A stretch of DNA of 50,994 bases, from contig JBFXAN010000029.1 of assembly GCA_050184225.1 (NCBI GenBank), forward strand, positions 1 through 50,994, in the 5' to 3' direction. The position numbers and the translations under genes are program-made. The notes under the pieces were generated by a model. The model was not told where the DNA came from and did not search any database. It was given only the letters and a program-made list of their open reading frames with translations. Of the stretch, positions 15,587 to 23,135 are shown one piece after another (position 1 is the first letter of the stretch; each line of letters starts with the position of its first letter). Source of the DNA: JBFXAN01 sp050184225. GTDB lineage: Bacteria; Chloroflexota; Dehalococcoidia; CAUJGQ01.

Positions 15587-16273
15587 CTAGTCGCGATGAC
15601 CGTTGCTCTTCGCCGCGGCGTTGCGGTCCGGCCGACCGGGGTTGGCAAGGACGACGTGAAGGTATCGATCGAAGGTGGCGACCGTCCCGTCATAGTCGAA
15701 TTGTGGATCGAGCAGCCAGTGGTAGGCGGCACCGCGGAGTCCGCTCATGATTACGGCCGCAACCTCAGCGGGGTCGGTATCCGGGTGGATATTCTCCGCT
15801 TCGATGCCTCGCTGCAGCCTGATCTCGATTGTGCGTCGCTGGTCGCGAAGCAACGCCTGGATTCGGTCGTGGAAGACCGAACCCGGCTTGACACCTTCAA
15901 ATGTCAACGCATACATCGCCCGTTGCGAAACCGGGTCACGCCGCGCACTTGCCCGGAGCGTGTCGCAGAGCCGGTGGACGTAGTCTAATCCGACCGCCTG
16001 TCCGACGGCGGAGCGCATCTCCGAGCGCCGCCAGTATCCCACCATCATCGATTCGATCACGGCCCAAAGCAGTCCCTCTTTGGAGCCGAAGTGCAATGTG
16101 ACCAGCCCAGGACTATATCCGGCCCGCTTGCCGATCGAGGCGAGGGTCGTGCGCTCGTATCCGCGCTCCGCGATCAGTTCGGCGGCGGCTTGAACGAGCA
16201 ACCGGGTCGAGATCCGAGAGCGGTCCTGCTTCGGGTTGGGGCCGGATGGCGCGTGGTCGAAGGTTTGTTGCAT
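15587..16273 (-). CDS. TetR/AcrR family transcriptional regulator
   Basis: About 228 residues. The N-terminal helix-turn-helix ISTRLLVQAAAELIAERGYERT followed by LASIGKRAGYSPGLVTLHFGSKEGLL is classic TetR. The C-terminal part is a ligand-binding helical bundle. The chosen ATG at 16273 begins with MQQTFDH; a longer form from 16324 is possible and neither has a good ribosome binding site. Its place directly upstream of the CoA-transferase operon on the same strand makes it the candidate regulator, probably with an acyl-CoA ligand, by analogy with FadR-type TetR proteins. Confidence 0.9.
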   Translation of the reverse strand: MQQTFDHAPSGPNPKQDRSRISTRLLVQAAAELIAERGYERTTLASIGKRAGYSPGLVTLHFGSKEGLLWAVIESMMVGYWRRSEMRSAVGQAVGLDYVHRLCDTLRASARRDPVSQRAMYALTFEGVKPGSVFHDRIQALLRDQRRTIEIRLQRGIEAENIHPDTDPAEVAAVIMSGLRGAAYHWLLDPQFDYDGTVATFDRYLHVVLANPGRPDRNAAAKSNGHRD

Positions 16274-16442
16274 GTTGATGCGGCGTCGCGCGATTATCTG
16301 GACACGGCCAACAGGTTCCGTCAATCGTACGCGATCCGCCTCGGCACCTGCCAGCCGTCATGATCACCCGTGGCAGAACAGTTCGGCCGATGAGGAACCC
16401 GAACGACGGCGACGGACACCACGCACAGCCTGGAGGAACGGT

Positions 16443-17093
16443 ATGGCCACGACACCATCGGACCGATTGACGATGCCACTCGGCGACGCGATCTATTCAC
16501 TACGGGCGATCCGGCGGATGCGGCCCGACCCGATCGCGGAGGGCGACCTGCGCGTGATCCTCGACGCGGCGATCCACGCACCCAACGGCGGCAACGCACA
16601 GCCCTGGCGTTTCCTCGTGCTCCAGGACGCCGATGTGCGGGCGCGGTTCGCCACCCTCTATCGCGAGGCATGGTGGGCCAAGCGTCGCGACCAGGGGATT
16701 CACGGGCCGGAGGATATCCGCCCCGGCGATCGCGTGGCCCGTTCGGCGATGCGGCTCGCCGATGAGTTCGGGATTGCGCCGGTCGTGGTCGTCGTCTGCG
16801 CGACGGCCAAGGGCGCTGGCGCGATGGGATCGGTGATCCCTTCGGTACAGAACCTGCTGCTGGCCGCACGGGCGCTCGGTATCGGCGGAACGATCACCAC
16901 GCTGCATCCAACCGTCGAGGGGCGGGTCCACGCGTTGCTTGGCATCCCGGACACGGCCCAGATCGTCTACTGCATTCCGCTCGGTTACCCCCGTGGCAAC
17001 TTCGGCCCGACATCACGCAAGCCGCTCGACGAGGTCTGCGCGTTGGACCGCTGGGATGCGCCGGTGCCGTGGGGAGTAGCGGTTAGCCGTTAG
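16443..17093 (+). CDS. Nitroreductase family flavoprotein
   Basis: 216 residues. The FMN-binding start SLRAIRRMRPDPI and the APNGGNAQPWRFLV block are diagnostic, followed by PSVQNLLLAARALGIGG and GYPRGNFGP. These dimeric FMN enzymes reduce nitro groups, quinones or enones with NAD(P)H. The ATG at 16443 follows GGAGG. It is divergent from the TetR gene and may share its control region. The substrate cannot be told. Confidence 0.92.
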   Translation: MATTPSDRLTMPLGDAIYSLRAIRRMRPDPIAEGDLRVILDAAIHAPNGGNAQPWRFLVLQDADVRARFATLYREAWWAKRRDQGIHGPEDIRPGDRVARSAMRLADEFGIAPVVVVVCATAKGAGAMGSVIPSVQNLLLAARALGIGGTITTLHPTVEGRVHALLGIPDTAQIVYCIPLGYPRGNFGPTSRKPLDEVCALDRWDAPVPWGVAVSR

Positions 17094-17122
17094 CCCGATA
17101 GCCGTTAGCCGCTAGCCGTTAG
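17085..17122. repeat. TAGCCGTTAGC-type repeat, copy 1
   Basis: Tandem variants of GTTAGCCGTTAGC overlapping the end of the nitroreductase gene. The same words form the palindrome at 25503-25651. Confidence 0.6.
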
Positions 17123-17128
17123 ATGCAG

Positions 17129-17197
17129 CCTGGGAGCGCGGGCATCCTGCCCGCAGGGTCCCGACGATCTTGCGGGCAGGATGCCCGCGCTCCCAGG
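17129..17197. repeat. Palindromic repeat family 1, copy 4
   Basis: CCTGGGAGCGCGGGCATCCT on the left and its reverse complement on the right. It lies between the convergent nitroreductase and CoA-transferase B genes, a natural place for a two-way terminator. Confidence 0.9.
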
Positions 17198-17204
17198 TCG
17201 GCGC

Positions 17205-17888
17205 TCATCCGGGAATGCGCACCTCTTTCAGGGGGGAATCGACGACGAGGGGCGCGGCGGTGAGGGCCTGGACTTCAGCGGGCGTATAGCCAGGGGCAAT
17301 TTCGACGAGGCGGTAGGCGTCGCCGATCGGTTCGAAGACGCCGAGGTCGGTGATGACGAGTTTGGTCACACCTGGTGCGGTGATGGGGAGCGTGCAGTGT
17401 TGGCGCAGGCGGGGTTCGCCATCGTGGGTCGTGTGTTCGAGCATGACGAAGATCCGCTTCGCACAGGCGGCAATGTCCATCGCCCCGCCGATGCCGCCGC
17501 CCTTCCGGCCGGCCGTCTTCCAGTTGGCGAAGTCGCCGTTGGACGCCACTTCATAGGCGCCGAGGACGCCGGCGTCGAGCAGCCCGCGCCGGATCACGGC
17601 AAAGGCGTCGGCATGATGCAGGATCGCGGCGAAGGGTAGCAACTCGACCGGGCGCACGCCGGCGTTGACCGTGTGCGGATCGATCGCGTCCTCCGCGACG
17701 TTGCGGCCGTAACCGACGACGCCGTTCTCCGAGTGGAGGATCACCCGACGACCGGCGGGAAGAAAGTTCGAGCAGAGGGTCGGCATACCGACGCCAAGGT
17801 TGACGATCCATCCGTCCTGAAACTCGCGCGCGGCCCGCGCTGCCATCGCGTCGCGGCTCAATCGAGGTTTGGTTGCTACAGAGCTCAT
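17205..17888 (-). CDS. 3-oxoacid/acetate CoA-transferase, subunit B (orphan)
   Basis: 227 residues matching the B subunit of family I CoA-transferases. The catalytic Glu lies in LHSENGVVG (about residue 54), with the N-terminal ARAAREFQDGWIVNLGVGMPT and the GGIGGAMDIA motif. These enzymes work as A-B pairs that pass CoA from succinyl- or acetyl-CoA to acetoacetate or related acids. No A subunit is next to it: upstream is a divergent P-loop kinase and downstream a repeat. It must find its partner elsewhere or be non-functional. ATG preceded by GAGG. Confidence 0.92.
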   Translation of the reverse strand: MSSVATKPRLSRDAMAARAAREFQDGWIVNLGVGMPTLCSNFLPAGRRVILHSENGVVGYGRNVAEDAIDPHTVNAGVRPVELLPFAAILHHADAFAVIRRGLLDAGVLGAYEVASNGDFANWKTAGRKGGGIGGAMDIAACAKRIFVMLEHTTHDGEPRLRQHCTLPITAPGVTKLVITDLGVFEPIGDAYRLVEIAPGYTPAEVQALTAAPLVVDSPLKEVRIPG

Positions 17889-17998
17889 CGTCGTCCTCGC
17901 TCGACAGCGGTCACGGAGCCGTCGCCGGGCATGATACCGCAGCGACGGTTTCGATGTGGCGTCGCGCTACGGTCTACTGCGTGCGTGGAGTGTCTCTG

Positions 17999-18523
17999 AT
18001 GGATCGGATCATGGTGATCGGTTCCGGGGGGTCCGGTAAGTCGACGTTGGCGCGGAAGATCGGCGCAGCGCTCGACATCGAGGTGATCCATCTGGATGCG
18101 CTCTTTTGGCGTCCGGGATGGGTCGAAACGCCACGCGAGCAGTGGGAGGAGATCCAGCGGGCGCTGGCCAAACGCGACCGATGGGTGATGGACGGCAATT
18201 ACGGCGGCACGCTCGACATTCGACTGCGCGCGGCCGACACGGTTGTCTTTCTCGACATGCCGCGCACGCTCTGTCTGTGGCGCATTGTCAGCCGGCGGCT
18301 TCGCTACACCAATCAATCGCGGCCGGATATGGCGCCCGGCTGCGAGGAGCGCCTGACCTGGGAGTTCATTCGCTGGGTGTGGACGTATCCGACCCGCCGG
18401 CGCCCGTCCATCCTGACCATGTTGTCGGCATACGCTCCCGGCCGCCGTGTCATTCGGTTGCGAAGTACGCGTGCGGTGGCCGGATTTGTGGACTCACTGC
18501 GCGATGTTGGAACGTCGGCCTAG
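17999..18523 (+). CDS. FlaR-like P-loop kinase (adenylate kinase fold)
   Basis: 174 residues. Walker A is GSGGSGKSTLA at the N-terminus. IHLDALFWRPGWVETPREQW and WVMDGNYGGTLDIRL are the hallmark of the DNA topology modulation protein FlaR/adenylate kinase-related family, and FLDMPRTLCLWRIVSRRL follows. The real biochemical role is unsettled; the FlaR name is historical. The ATG at 17999 has GGAG upstream. It stands alone on the plus strand. Confidence 0.88.
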   Translation: MDRIMVIGSGGSGKSTLARKIGAALDIEVIHLDALFWRPGWVETPREQWEEIQRALAKRDRWVMDGNYGGTLDIRLRAADTVVFLDMPRTLCLWRIVSRRLRYTNQSRPDMAPGCEERLTWEFIRWVWTYPTRRRPSILTMLSAYAPGRRVIRLRSTRAVAGFVDSLRDVGTSA

Positions 18524-18655
18524 GAAGACAGACGGTGCGTACATCGCGCGGTGCTGATCTGAATCTCTGCATAAGTCCATCGAATATGATCAATTGAGGC
18601 TGATGACCATAACAGTCATTTTCTTGTTACGAATCCACCGTCTAGCATTGGCTGG

Positions 18656-19702
18656 ATGACACGAACCCGCCTCACGCTCGCGCTCGCCTTCATCCTCACG
18701 CTTTCCTGTCTAGCCGTCGCGGCAGCGACTCTGCAACTCGGCATCAAGGCCGATGAGCCGGAGGAGCAGCCGGCATCGCTCGACGGCATCTTGCTTGGCC
18801 GCGAGGATGCTGCACTGGTCAACAGTAATCTGCCGGTCGCGGTCATGGTGGACAACCTGATCGACGCCCGGCCGCAGATCGGGTTGGGCGCCGCCGATCT
18901 CGTGTACGAGCTGCTGGTCGAGGGCGGCATTACGCGATTCATGGCCGTCTATCTGCGGGAGGAGGCAGACCGGATTGAGCCGGTGCGTTCAGCACGGACG
19001 CCGTTCCTCTATCTCGCGCGGGAGTTGGGCGCCGTATTGGGCCATGTCGGAGCGGCAGAGACAGCGGGTCCCACCGATACCCAGAGCCAGTTCGGCCAGT
19101 GGGGTGTCCTGCATCTGGACGAGCAGTTCAATCCGGGCGCCTTTCGCCGTGATCCCGACCGCCCGGCACCGCACAATGCGATGACGAGTACCTATCACCT
19201 ACGCGGCCACGCCTACGGCCTGGGCTGGCAGAGTCAGGGTGAGCCAGCGGCATGGCAATTCAAGGAGGACTTCGTTCCTGGCAACGAGACGAGCAGCGGG
19301 GCAACGCAGATCGATTACGCCTTCTTCTGGGGGTTGCCGGCGCTGCGCGACTACGCCGCAACATGGACCTACGACCAGGACCGAAACCTCTACCTCCGAT
19401 CGACGGCGGGCTTTGCCCACATCGATGGCCAGACCGGCGAGCAATTGACCGCGAAGAACGTCGTCGTTCAGTTCGACCGGATAGAAGTCGTCAACGGTGA
19501 GGGGCACGTGCTCTACGGGAGCATCGGCGACGGCCCGGCCGTGATCTTTCAGGACGGCTACGCGATCGAAGGCACATGGACGAAGGCCACGCGAGAGGAG
19601 CGCACCCGCTATTGGGACGCTGAGGGCGAGGAGATCCAGTTCAATCGGGGCAGAACCTGGATCGCGATCCTGCCGAATGGATCGCCGTTGGACTGGCGCT
19701 AG
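18656..19702 (+). CDS. DUF3048 exported protein, paralogue 2
   Basis: 348 residues. An N-terminal hydrophobic stretch (LTLALAFILTLSCLAVAAAT) acts as signal or anchor; it has a Cys but no standard lipobox, unlike paralogue 1. MVDNLIDARPQIGLGAADL, ELLVEGGITRFMAVYL and EPVRSARTPFLYLARELGAV follow the first paralogue almost residue for residue, and the end, FNRGRTWIAILPNGSPLDWR, matches too. It is about 11.5 kb from paralogue 1 and on the same strand. Exported protein of unresolved role. Confidence 0.88.
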   Translation: MTRTRLTLALAFILTLSCLAVAAATLQLGIKADEPEEQPASLDGILLGREDAALVNSNLPVAVMVDNLIDARPQIGLGAADLVYELLVEGGITRFMAVYLREEADRIEPVRSARTPFLYLARELGAVLGHVGAAETAGPTDTQSQFGQWGVLHLDEQFNPGAFRRDPDRPAPHNAMTSTYHLRGHAYGLGWQSQGEPAAWQFKEDFVPGNETSSGATQIDYAFFWGLPALRDYAATWTYDQDRNLYLRSTAGFAHIDGQTGEQLTAKNVVVQFDRIEVVNGEGHVLYGSIGDGPAVIFQDGYAIEGTWTKATREERTRYWDAEGEEIQFNRGRTWIAILPNGSPLDWR

Positions 19703-19711
19703 CCGAAACCG

Positions 19712-21094
19712 TCACAGGGTGGGGCGGCGGTTGTGCCAGTCGGTCACTCGTTCATACGCGCGTCCGGTGCGGAACAACCGCGCCTCGTCGAACGGACGGC
19801 CGATCAGTTGCATGCCGATCGGCAGGTTCGACGAGTCGAATCCGCAGGGCAGTGACAGTGCCGGCAGACCCACGAGATTGATCGGCGTCGTAAAGCGGGT
19901 CAGGTTGGCGCGGACATCGGTGGAGAAGCCGGCGATCGGCGGCGCCGTGATCGGTGTGGCCGGCGCGAGCAGCAGGTCAACATCGGACAGCGTTCGCAGG
20001 AAACTCTCGCGGAGCACGGTTCGCACCCGCTGAGCGTTGATGTAGGCGGTGGCGGGATAGAGCTCCCCCGTGAGCAGCCGCTGGCGCACATCCTCACCAT
20101 AGTCTTCGGGGCGCTCGCGCAACCAGCGCTGATGATAGGCGGACGCCTCCGACACAAGGATCGTGGCCCCGGCGATGGCGGCCAATTCGATCTGGTCGAT
20201 ATCGACATCGTGCACGTCGGCACCTTCCGCCCGGAACCGCTCAGCCGCTGTTTCGACCGCAGCGAGCACCTGATCGTCTATCTGTTCGAAGAAGTAGCGC
20301 CGCGGCAGACCAATACGTAGACCACGGGTGCCATCTTCCAGACCGTCGAGATAATCCGGCACCGGCTCGGCGGCGGATGCCGGGTCGTGTGGGTCGTGCC
20401 CGGCGATCACGCCGAGCAGGATCGCACAGTCGCGGACGGTACGCGCCATCGGGCCGACGTGGTCCATCGACCAGGAGAGGGGCAGCACGCCCGCGCGGCT
20501 GACGCGGCCGTAGGTTGGCTTCATCCCGGCGATGTCGCACAAGGACGACGGAATGCGGATTGAACCACCGGTATCGGAGCCAAGCGTCCCCAGACAGAGG
20601 TCGGCGGCGATCGCGACGCCGGAGCCGCCGGAGGAGCCGCCGGGAATCCGCTCGGTGTTCCAGGGATTTCGGGCCGGGCCGTGATGCGGATTGTCATTGC
20701 TGACGCCGTAGGCGAACTCGTGCATGTTGAGCTTGCCGAGGAGCACCGCACCGGCGGCACGAAGCCGTGCGGTGACGGTCGCGTCCTGGTTGGGAATGCG
20801 ATCGGCGAGGATCTTCGAGGCGGCGCTGGTGCGCACGCCGGCAGTGTCAAATAGATCTTTGAGCGCGATTGGAATGCCCCGGAGCGGGCCGGCCGGACCG
20901 GATCCATCCTCTGCCGCCCGCGCCTCGGCACGGGCGAGATCGGCGGTAATCGTGATGAAGGCGTTGAGTGGCGGGTTCAGGCGTTCGATGCGATCGAGAT
21001 ATGCGTCGGTCAGCGCAACCGGCGAGAGCGTCCCAGATTGAAGCTCCGCGACGGCCTCGGCGAGCGTCAACGAGGAGAGATCGGTGGCCGTCAT
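19712..21094 (-). CDS. Amidase signature family enzyme (AtzE/GatA-like)
   Basis: 460 residues. The Ser-cisSer-Lys triad is visible: Lys in GIPIALKDLFDT, Ser in GGSSGGSGVAIAADL, and nucleophile Ser in GSDTGGSIRIPSSL. The ATG at 21094 follows GGGAGG and overlaps the stop of the small upstream gene by four bases. That small gene resembles GatC/AtzG, so the two probably form a complex. It could be a GatA, but no gatB is near, and an operon with an alcohol dehydrogenase favours a catabolic amide hydrolase. Substrate unknown. Confidence 0.92.
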   Translation of the reverse strand: MTATDLSSLTLAEAVAELQSGTLSPVALTDAYLDRIERLNPPLNAFITITADLARAEARAAEDGSGPAGPLRGIPIALKDLFDTAGVRTSAASKILADRIPNQDATVTARLRAAGAVLLGKLNMHEFAYGVSNDNPHHGPARNPWNTERIPGGSSGGSGVAIAADLCLGTLGSDTGGSIRIPSSLCDIAGMKPTYGRVSRAGVLPLSWSMDHVGPMARTVRDCAILLGVIAGHDPHDPASAAEPVPDYLDGLEDGTRGLRIGLPRRYFFEQIDDQVLAAVETAAERFRAEGADVHDVDIDQIELAAIAGATILVSEASAYHQRWLRERPEDYGEDVRQRLLTGELYPATAYINAQRVRTVLRESFLRTLSDVDLLLAPATPITAPPIAGFSTDVRANLTRFTTPINLVGLPALSLPCGFDSSNLPIGMQLIGRPFDEARLFRTGRAYERVTDWHNRRPTL

Positions 21095-21306
21095 CGGCGG
21101 TCCTCCCGCACGGTCGGGTCGCCCGGCAACGCATAGATCATCGCCGGCTCGGTTTCGCCAAGGTCGAGGAGCGCGAGGCGGTTGGCGCCGCTGAGGACGC
21201 CAACGTAGACCGGCAAGAGCCGTGATAGCCGCTCGTCGTCGAGCGTGAGGCCCACGGCGGTAAGCTGGATCCGCAACTGTTCGAGTGTCGACGTCTCTGA
21301 CTGCAT
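21091..21306 (-). CDS. Small AtzG/GatC-like amidase partner
   Basis: 71 residues: helix (TLEQLRIQLTAVGL), TLDDERLSRLLPVYVGVLSGANRLALLDL helix, then a short LGETEPAMIYALP strand. The two-helix plus acidic-Pro tail arrangement is that of GatC and AtzG, which wrap around their amidase. The ATG at 21306 follows AAGGAAGAGG. Its stop overlaps the amidase start (ATGA), so expression is coupled and about equimolar. Assignment rests on shape and context, as sequence similarity in this family is weak. Confidence 0.7.
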   Translation of the reverse strand: MQSETSTLEQLRIQLTAVGLTLDDERLSRLLPVYVGVLSGANRLALLDLGETEPAMIYALPGDPTVREDRR

Positions 21307-21317
21307 GATCCTCTTCC

Positions 21318-22409
21318 TTACGGCACGAGCACACCACGGACGACCTGGCACTCGTCGCGGCCAGACCACTCGCAGTGCTCAAAGGCGGCATCGATCTCCG
21401 CCAGCGGGAACCGATGCGAGATGACTTCATCGAAGGGCAGGTGCCGGTTACGCTCCAGCAGATCGAGCGCCGCCGGGATCGCCCAGGGATTGTAGTGCAG
21501 CACACCCACGATCCGCTTGTTGCCGCGGACCAGGAGGCTGGGGTGCAGTTCGACGTGGTCCGGGGGGCTGATCGTGCCAATTTCCAGATAGGCGCCGCCG
21601 TTGCGGGTCATGGCGATACCCTCGGGAATGACACGGGCCATGCCGACGAAGTCGGCGACGACATCGGCGCCGATGCCGTCGGTGAGTGAACGGACGTGCG
21701 CGACCCGGTCCTCGGTGCTCTCGAAGTCGCCGATCAGCACGGTTTCATCCGCGCCGAAGCGACGGGCGAGGTCGAGCCGACCCGGCAGCGTGTCGACCGC
21801 GATCACCTGTCCGGCGCCCATCGAACGGGCGACGGCGATCGCGTTGAGTCCCAGGCCGCCGGCGCCCTGGGTGACAAAGGAGTCACCGGGACGCAGGCCC
21901 GCCCGCTCCAGTCCGTAGATCACCTGGGCGAGGGCACAGTTGACCGGCGTCACCATCTCGTCGGAGAGGTCGTCAGGCACCTTGAAGACGTGGTGTCCGG
22001 GCCGGAGGTAGTAGTAGTCGGCGTAAGCGCCGGTAAAGTAGGGCGCCGTGCCGATCATCTGGCGGGCGACTTCGTTCGGACAGGCGGCAAGGTCACCGCG
22101 CAGGCAAACGGGACAGCGCTGACACGGATAGAAGTACGGATAAGTGATCCGGTCGCCTTCATGCAGCGGCCGGCCGAGTGAGTCGCTGGTCACGCCCATC
22201 CCCAGCGCGGCGACGCGTCCGACCATCTCATGACCGGCAGCCATGCCCCGATTGGGAAAGTCGCCCCGCCAGAAGTGCAGATCGGAGCCGCAGATGCCCG
22301 CCATCGTCACCCGGACGATGATCGCGCCCGGCTCCGGATCGGGCACATCGTATTCTTCGATGGCAAACCGCTCGCCGGGATCGGTAAAGGCGACCACTCG
22401 ACCACGCAT
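21318..22409 (-). CDS. Zinc-dependent alcohol dehydrogenase (MDR superfamily)
   Basis: 363 residues. The catalytic zinc site is seen in GICGSDLHFWRG (Cys) and AAGHEMVG (His-Glu). The structural zinc loop carries four Cys in CQRCPVCLRGDLAAC. The Rossmann motif is QGAGGLGLNAIAVARSMGAG, and an acidic residue in VIAVDTLPGRL suggests NAD. It is the first gene of the operon; the small AtzG-like gene begins 11 bp after its stop. Substrate unknown, but a polyol or secondary alcohol is common for this subgroup. Confidence 0.92.
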   Translation of the reverse strand: MRGRVVAFTDPGERFAIEEYDVPDPEPGAIIVRVTMAGICGSDLHFWRGDFPNRGMAAGHEMVGRVAALGMGVTSDSLGRPLHEGDRITYPYFYPCQRCPVCLRGDLAACPNEVARQMIGTAPYFTGAYADYYYLRPGHHVFKVPDDLSDEMVTPVNCALAQVIYGLERAGLRPGDSFVTQGAGGLGLNAIAVARSMGAGQVIAVDTLPGRLDLARRFGADETVLIGDFESTEDRVAHVRSLTDGIGADVVADFVGMARVIPEGIAMTRNGGAYLEIGTISPPDHVELHPSLLVRGNKRIVGVLHYNPWAIPAALDLLERNRHLPFDEVISHRFPLAEIDAAFEHCEWSGRDECQVVRGVLVP

Positions 22410-22532
22410 CGTGGCACCTCACATCAAAGGTGCCGCCATAATACCCGATCCCGCCGCCCAGACCTGAGGTCATGCGGAGCGTCAGCTAGGCTCGCCGCCC
22501 TATACTCAAGGCAATTCACCGTGGAGAAGATC

Positions 22533-22958
22533 ATGGCCGCCTCGATGACACCGGATGAAGTCAACGCCTTCCTCGATAGCCGTCCGGGTTGGGTAATCCT
22601 GACCACGATCGGGCGCGATGGATATCCGCACAGCGTTCCGATCGGATACTTCCGCCAGGGCGACGAGATCTACATGGGCGGACGCCTGAGCACGCAACGG
22701 GCGAAGAATATTCAGCGAAACCCAAAGGTGAGCCTGCAGATCGAGAGCGGCACGACGATGGCCGATATCAAGGGTGTGCTGATTCAGGGCGACGCCGATC
22801 TGGTCACAGAACCGGACGCCGTGCTGCCCCTGTTGCGCGAGGCATCGCGGCGGCGCGGGATGCCGGAGGACCAGCTTCCGACCGAGGCGCGGCCCGGCGT
22901 TGCGTACGTCCGGGTGCGGCCGCACAAGGTGATCTCGTGGGATTACGGGAAGGAGTGA
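22533..22958 (+). CDS. PPOX/F420-dependent flavin-binding-fold protein
   Basis: 141 residues, a single split-barrel domain: PGWVILTTIGRDGYPHSVPIGYF, then GDEIYMGGRLSTQRAKNIQRNPKVSLQIES, the typical order of the pyridoxamine-phosphate-oxidase-like group that binds FMN, F420 or haem. The ATG at 22533 has GGAG upstream. The cofactor cannot be assigned by eye. It converges on topA, with repeat family 2 between the two stops. Confidence 0.88.
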   Translation: MAASMTPDEVNAFLDSRPGWVILTTIGRDGYPHSVPIGYFRQGDEIYMGGRLSTQRAKNIQRNPKVSLQIESGTTMADIKGVLIQGDADLVTEPDAVLPLLREASRRRGMPEDQLPTEARPGVAYVRVRPHKVISWDYGKE

Positions 22959-22959
22959 T

Positions 22960-23129
22960 GGCCCTCACCCCCGACCCCTTTCCCGCCGGAGCGGGCGAGG
23001 GGAGCCTGATCGGCACAGAGCTTCCAGTATCTCCTGGCCCGCAATCTGCCGCGACGGCCCAAGCTGGAAGGAACGCCGAGACGAGGCTCCCCTCTCCCAG
23101 CATTGGGAGAGGGGCCGGGGGTGAGGGCC
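22960..23129. repeat. Palindromic repeat family 2, copy 1
   Basis: Left arm GGCCCTCACCCCCGACCCC, right arm ending GGCCGGGGGTGAGGGCC, each arm with its own inner hairpin (CCCGCCGGAGCGGG; CTCCCAGCATTGGGAG). It fills the space between two convergent stops, so it can act as a bidirectional transcript end. Confidence 0.9.
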
Positions 23130-23135
23130 AGTCCC

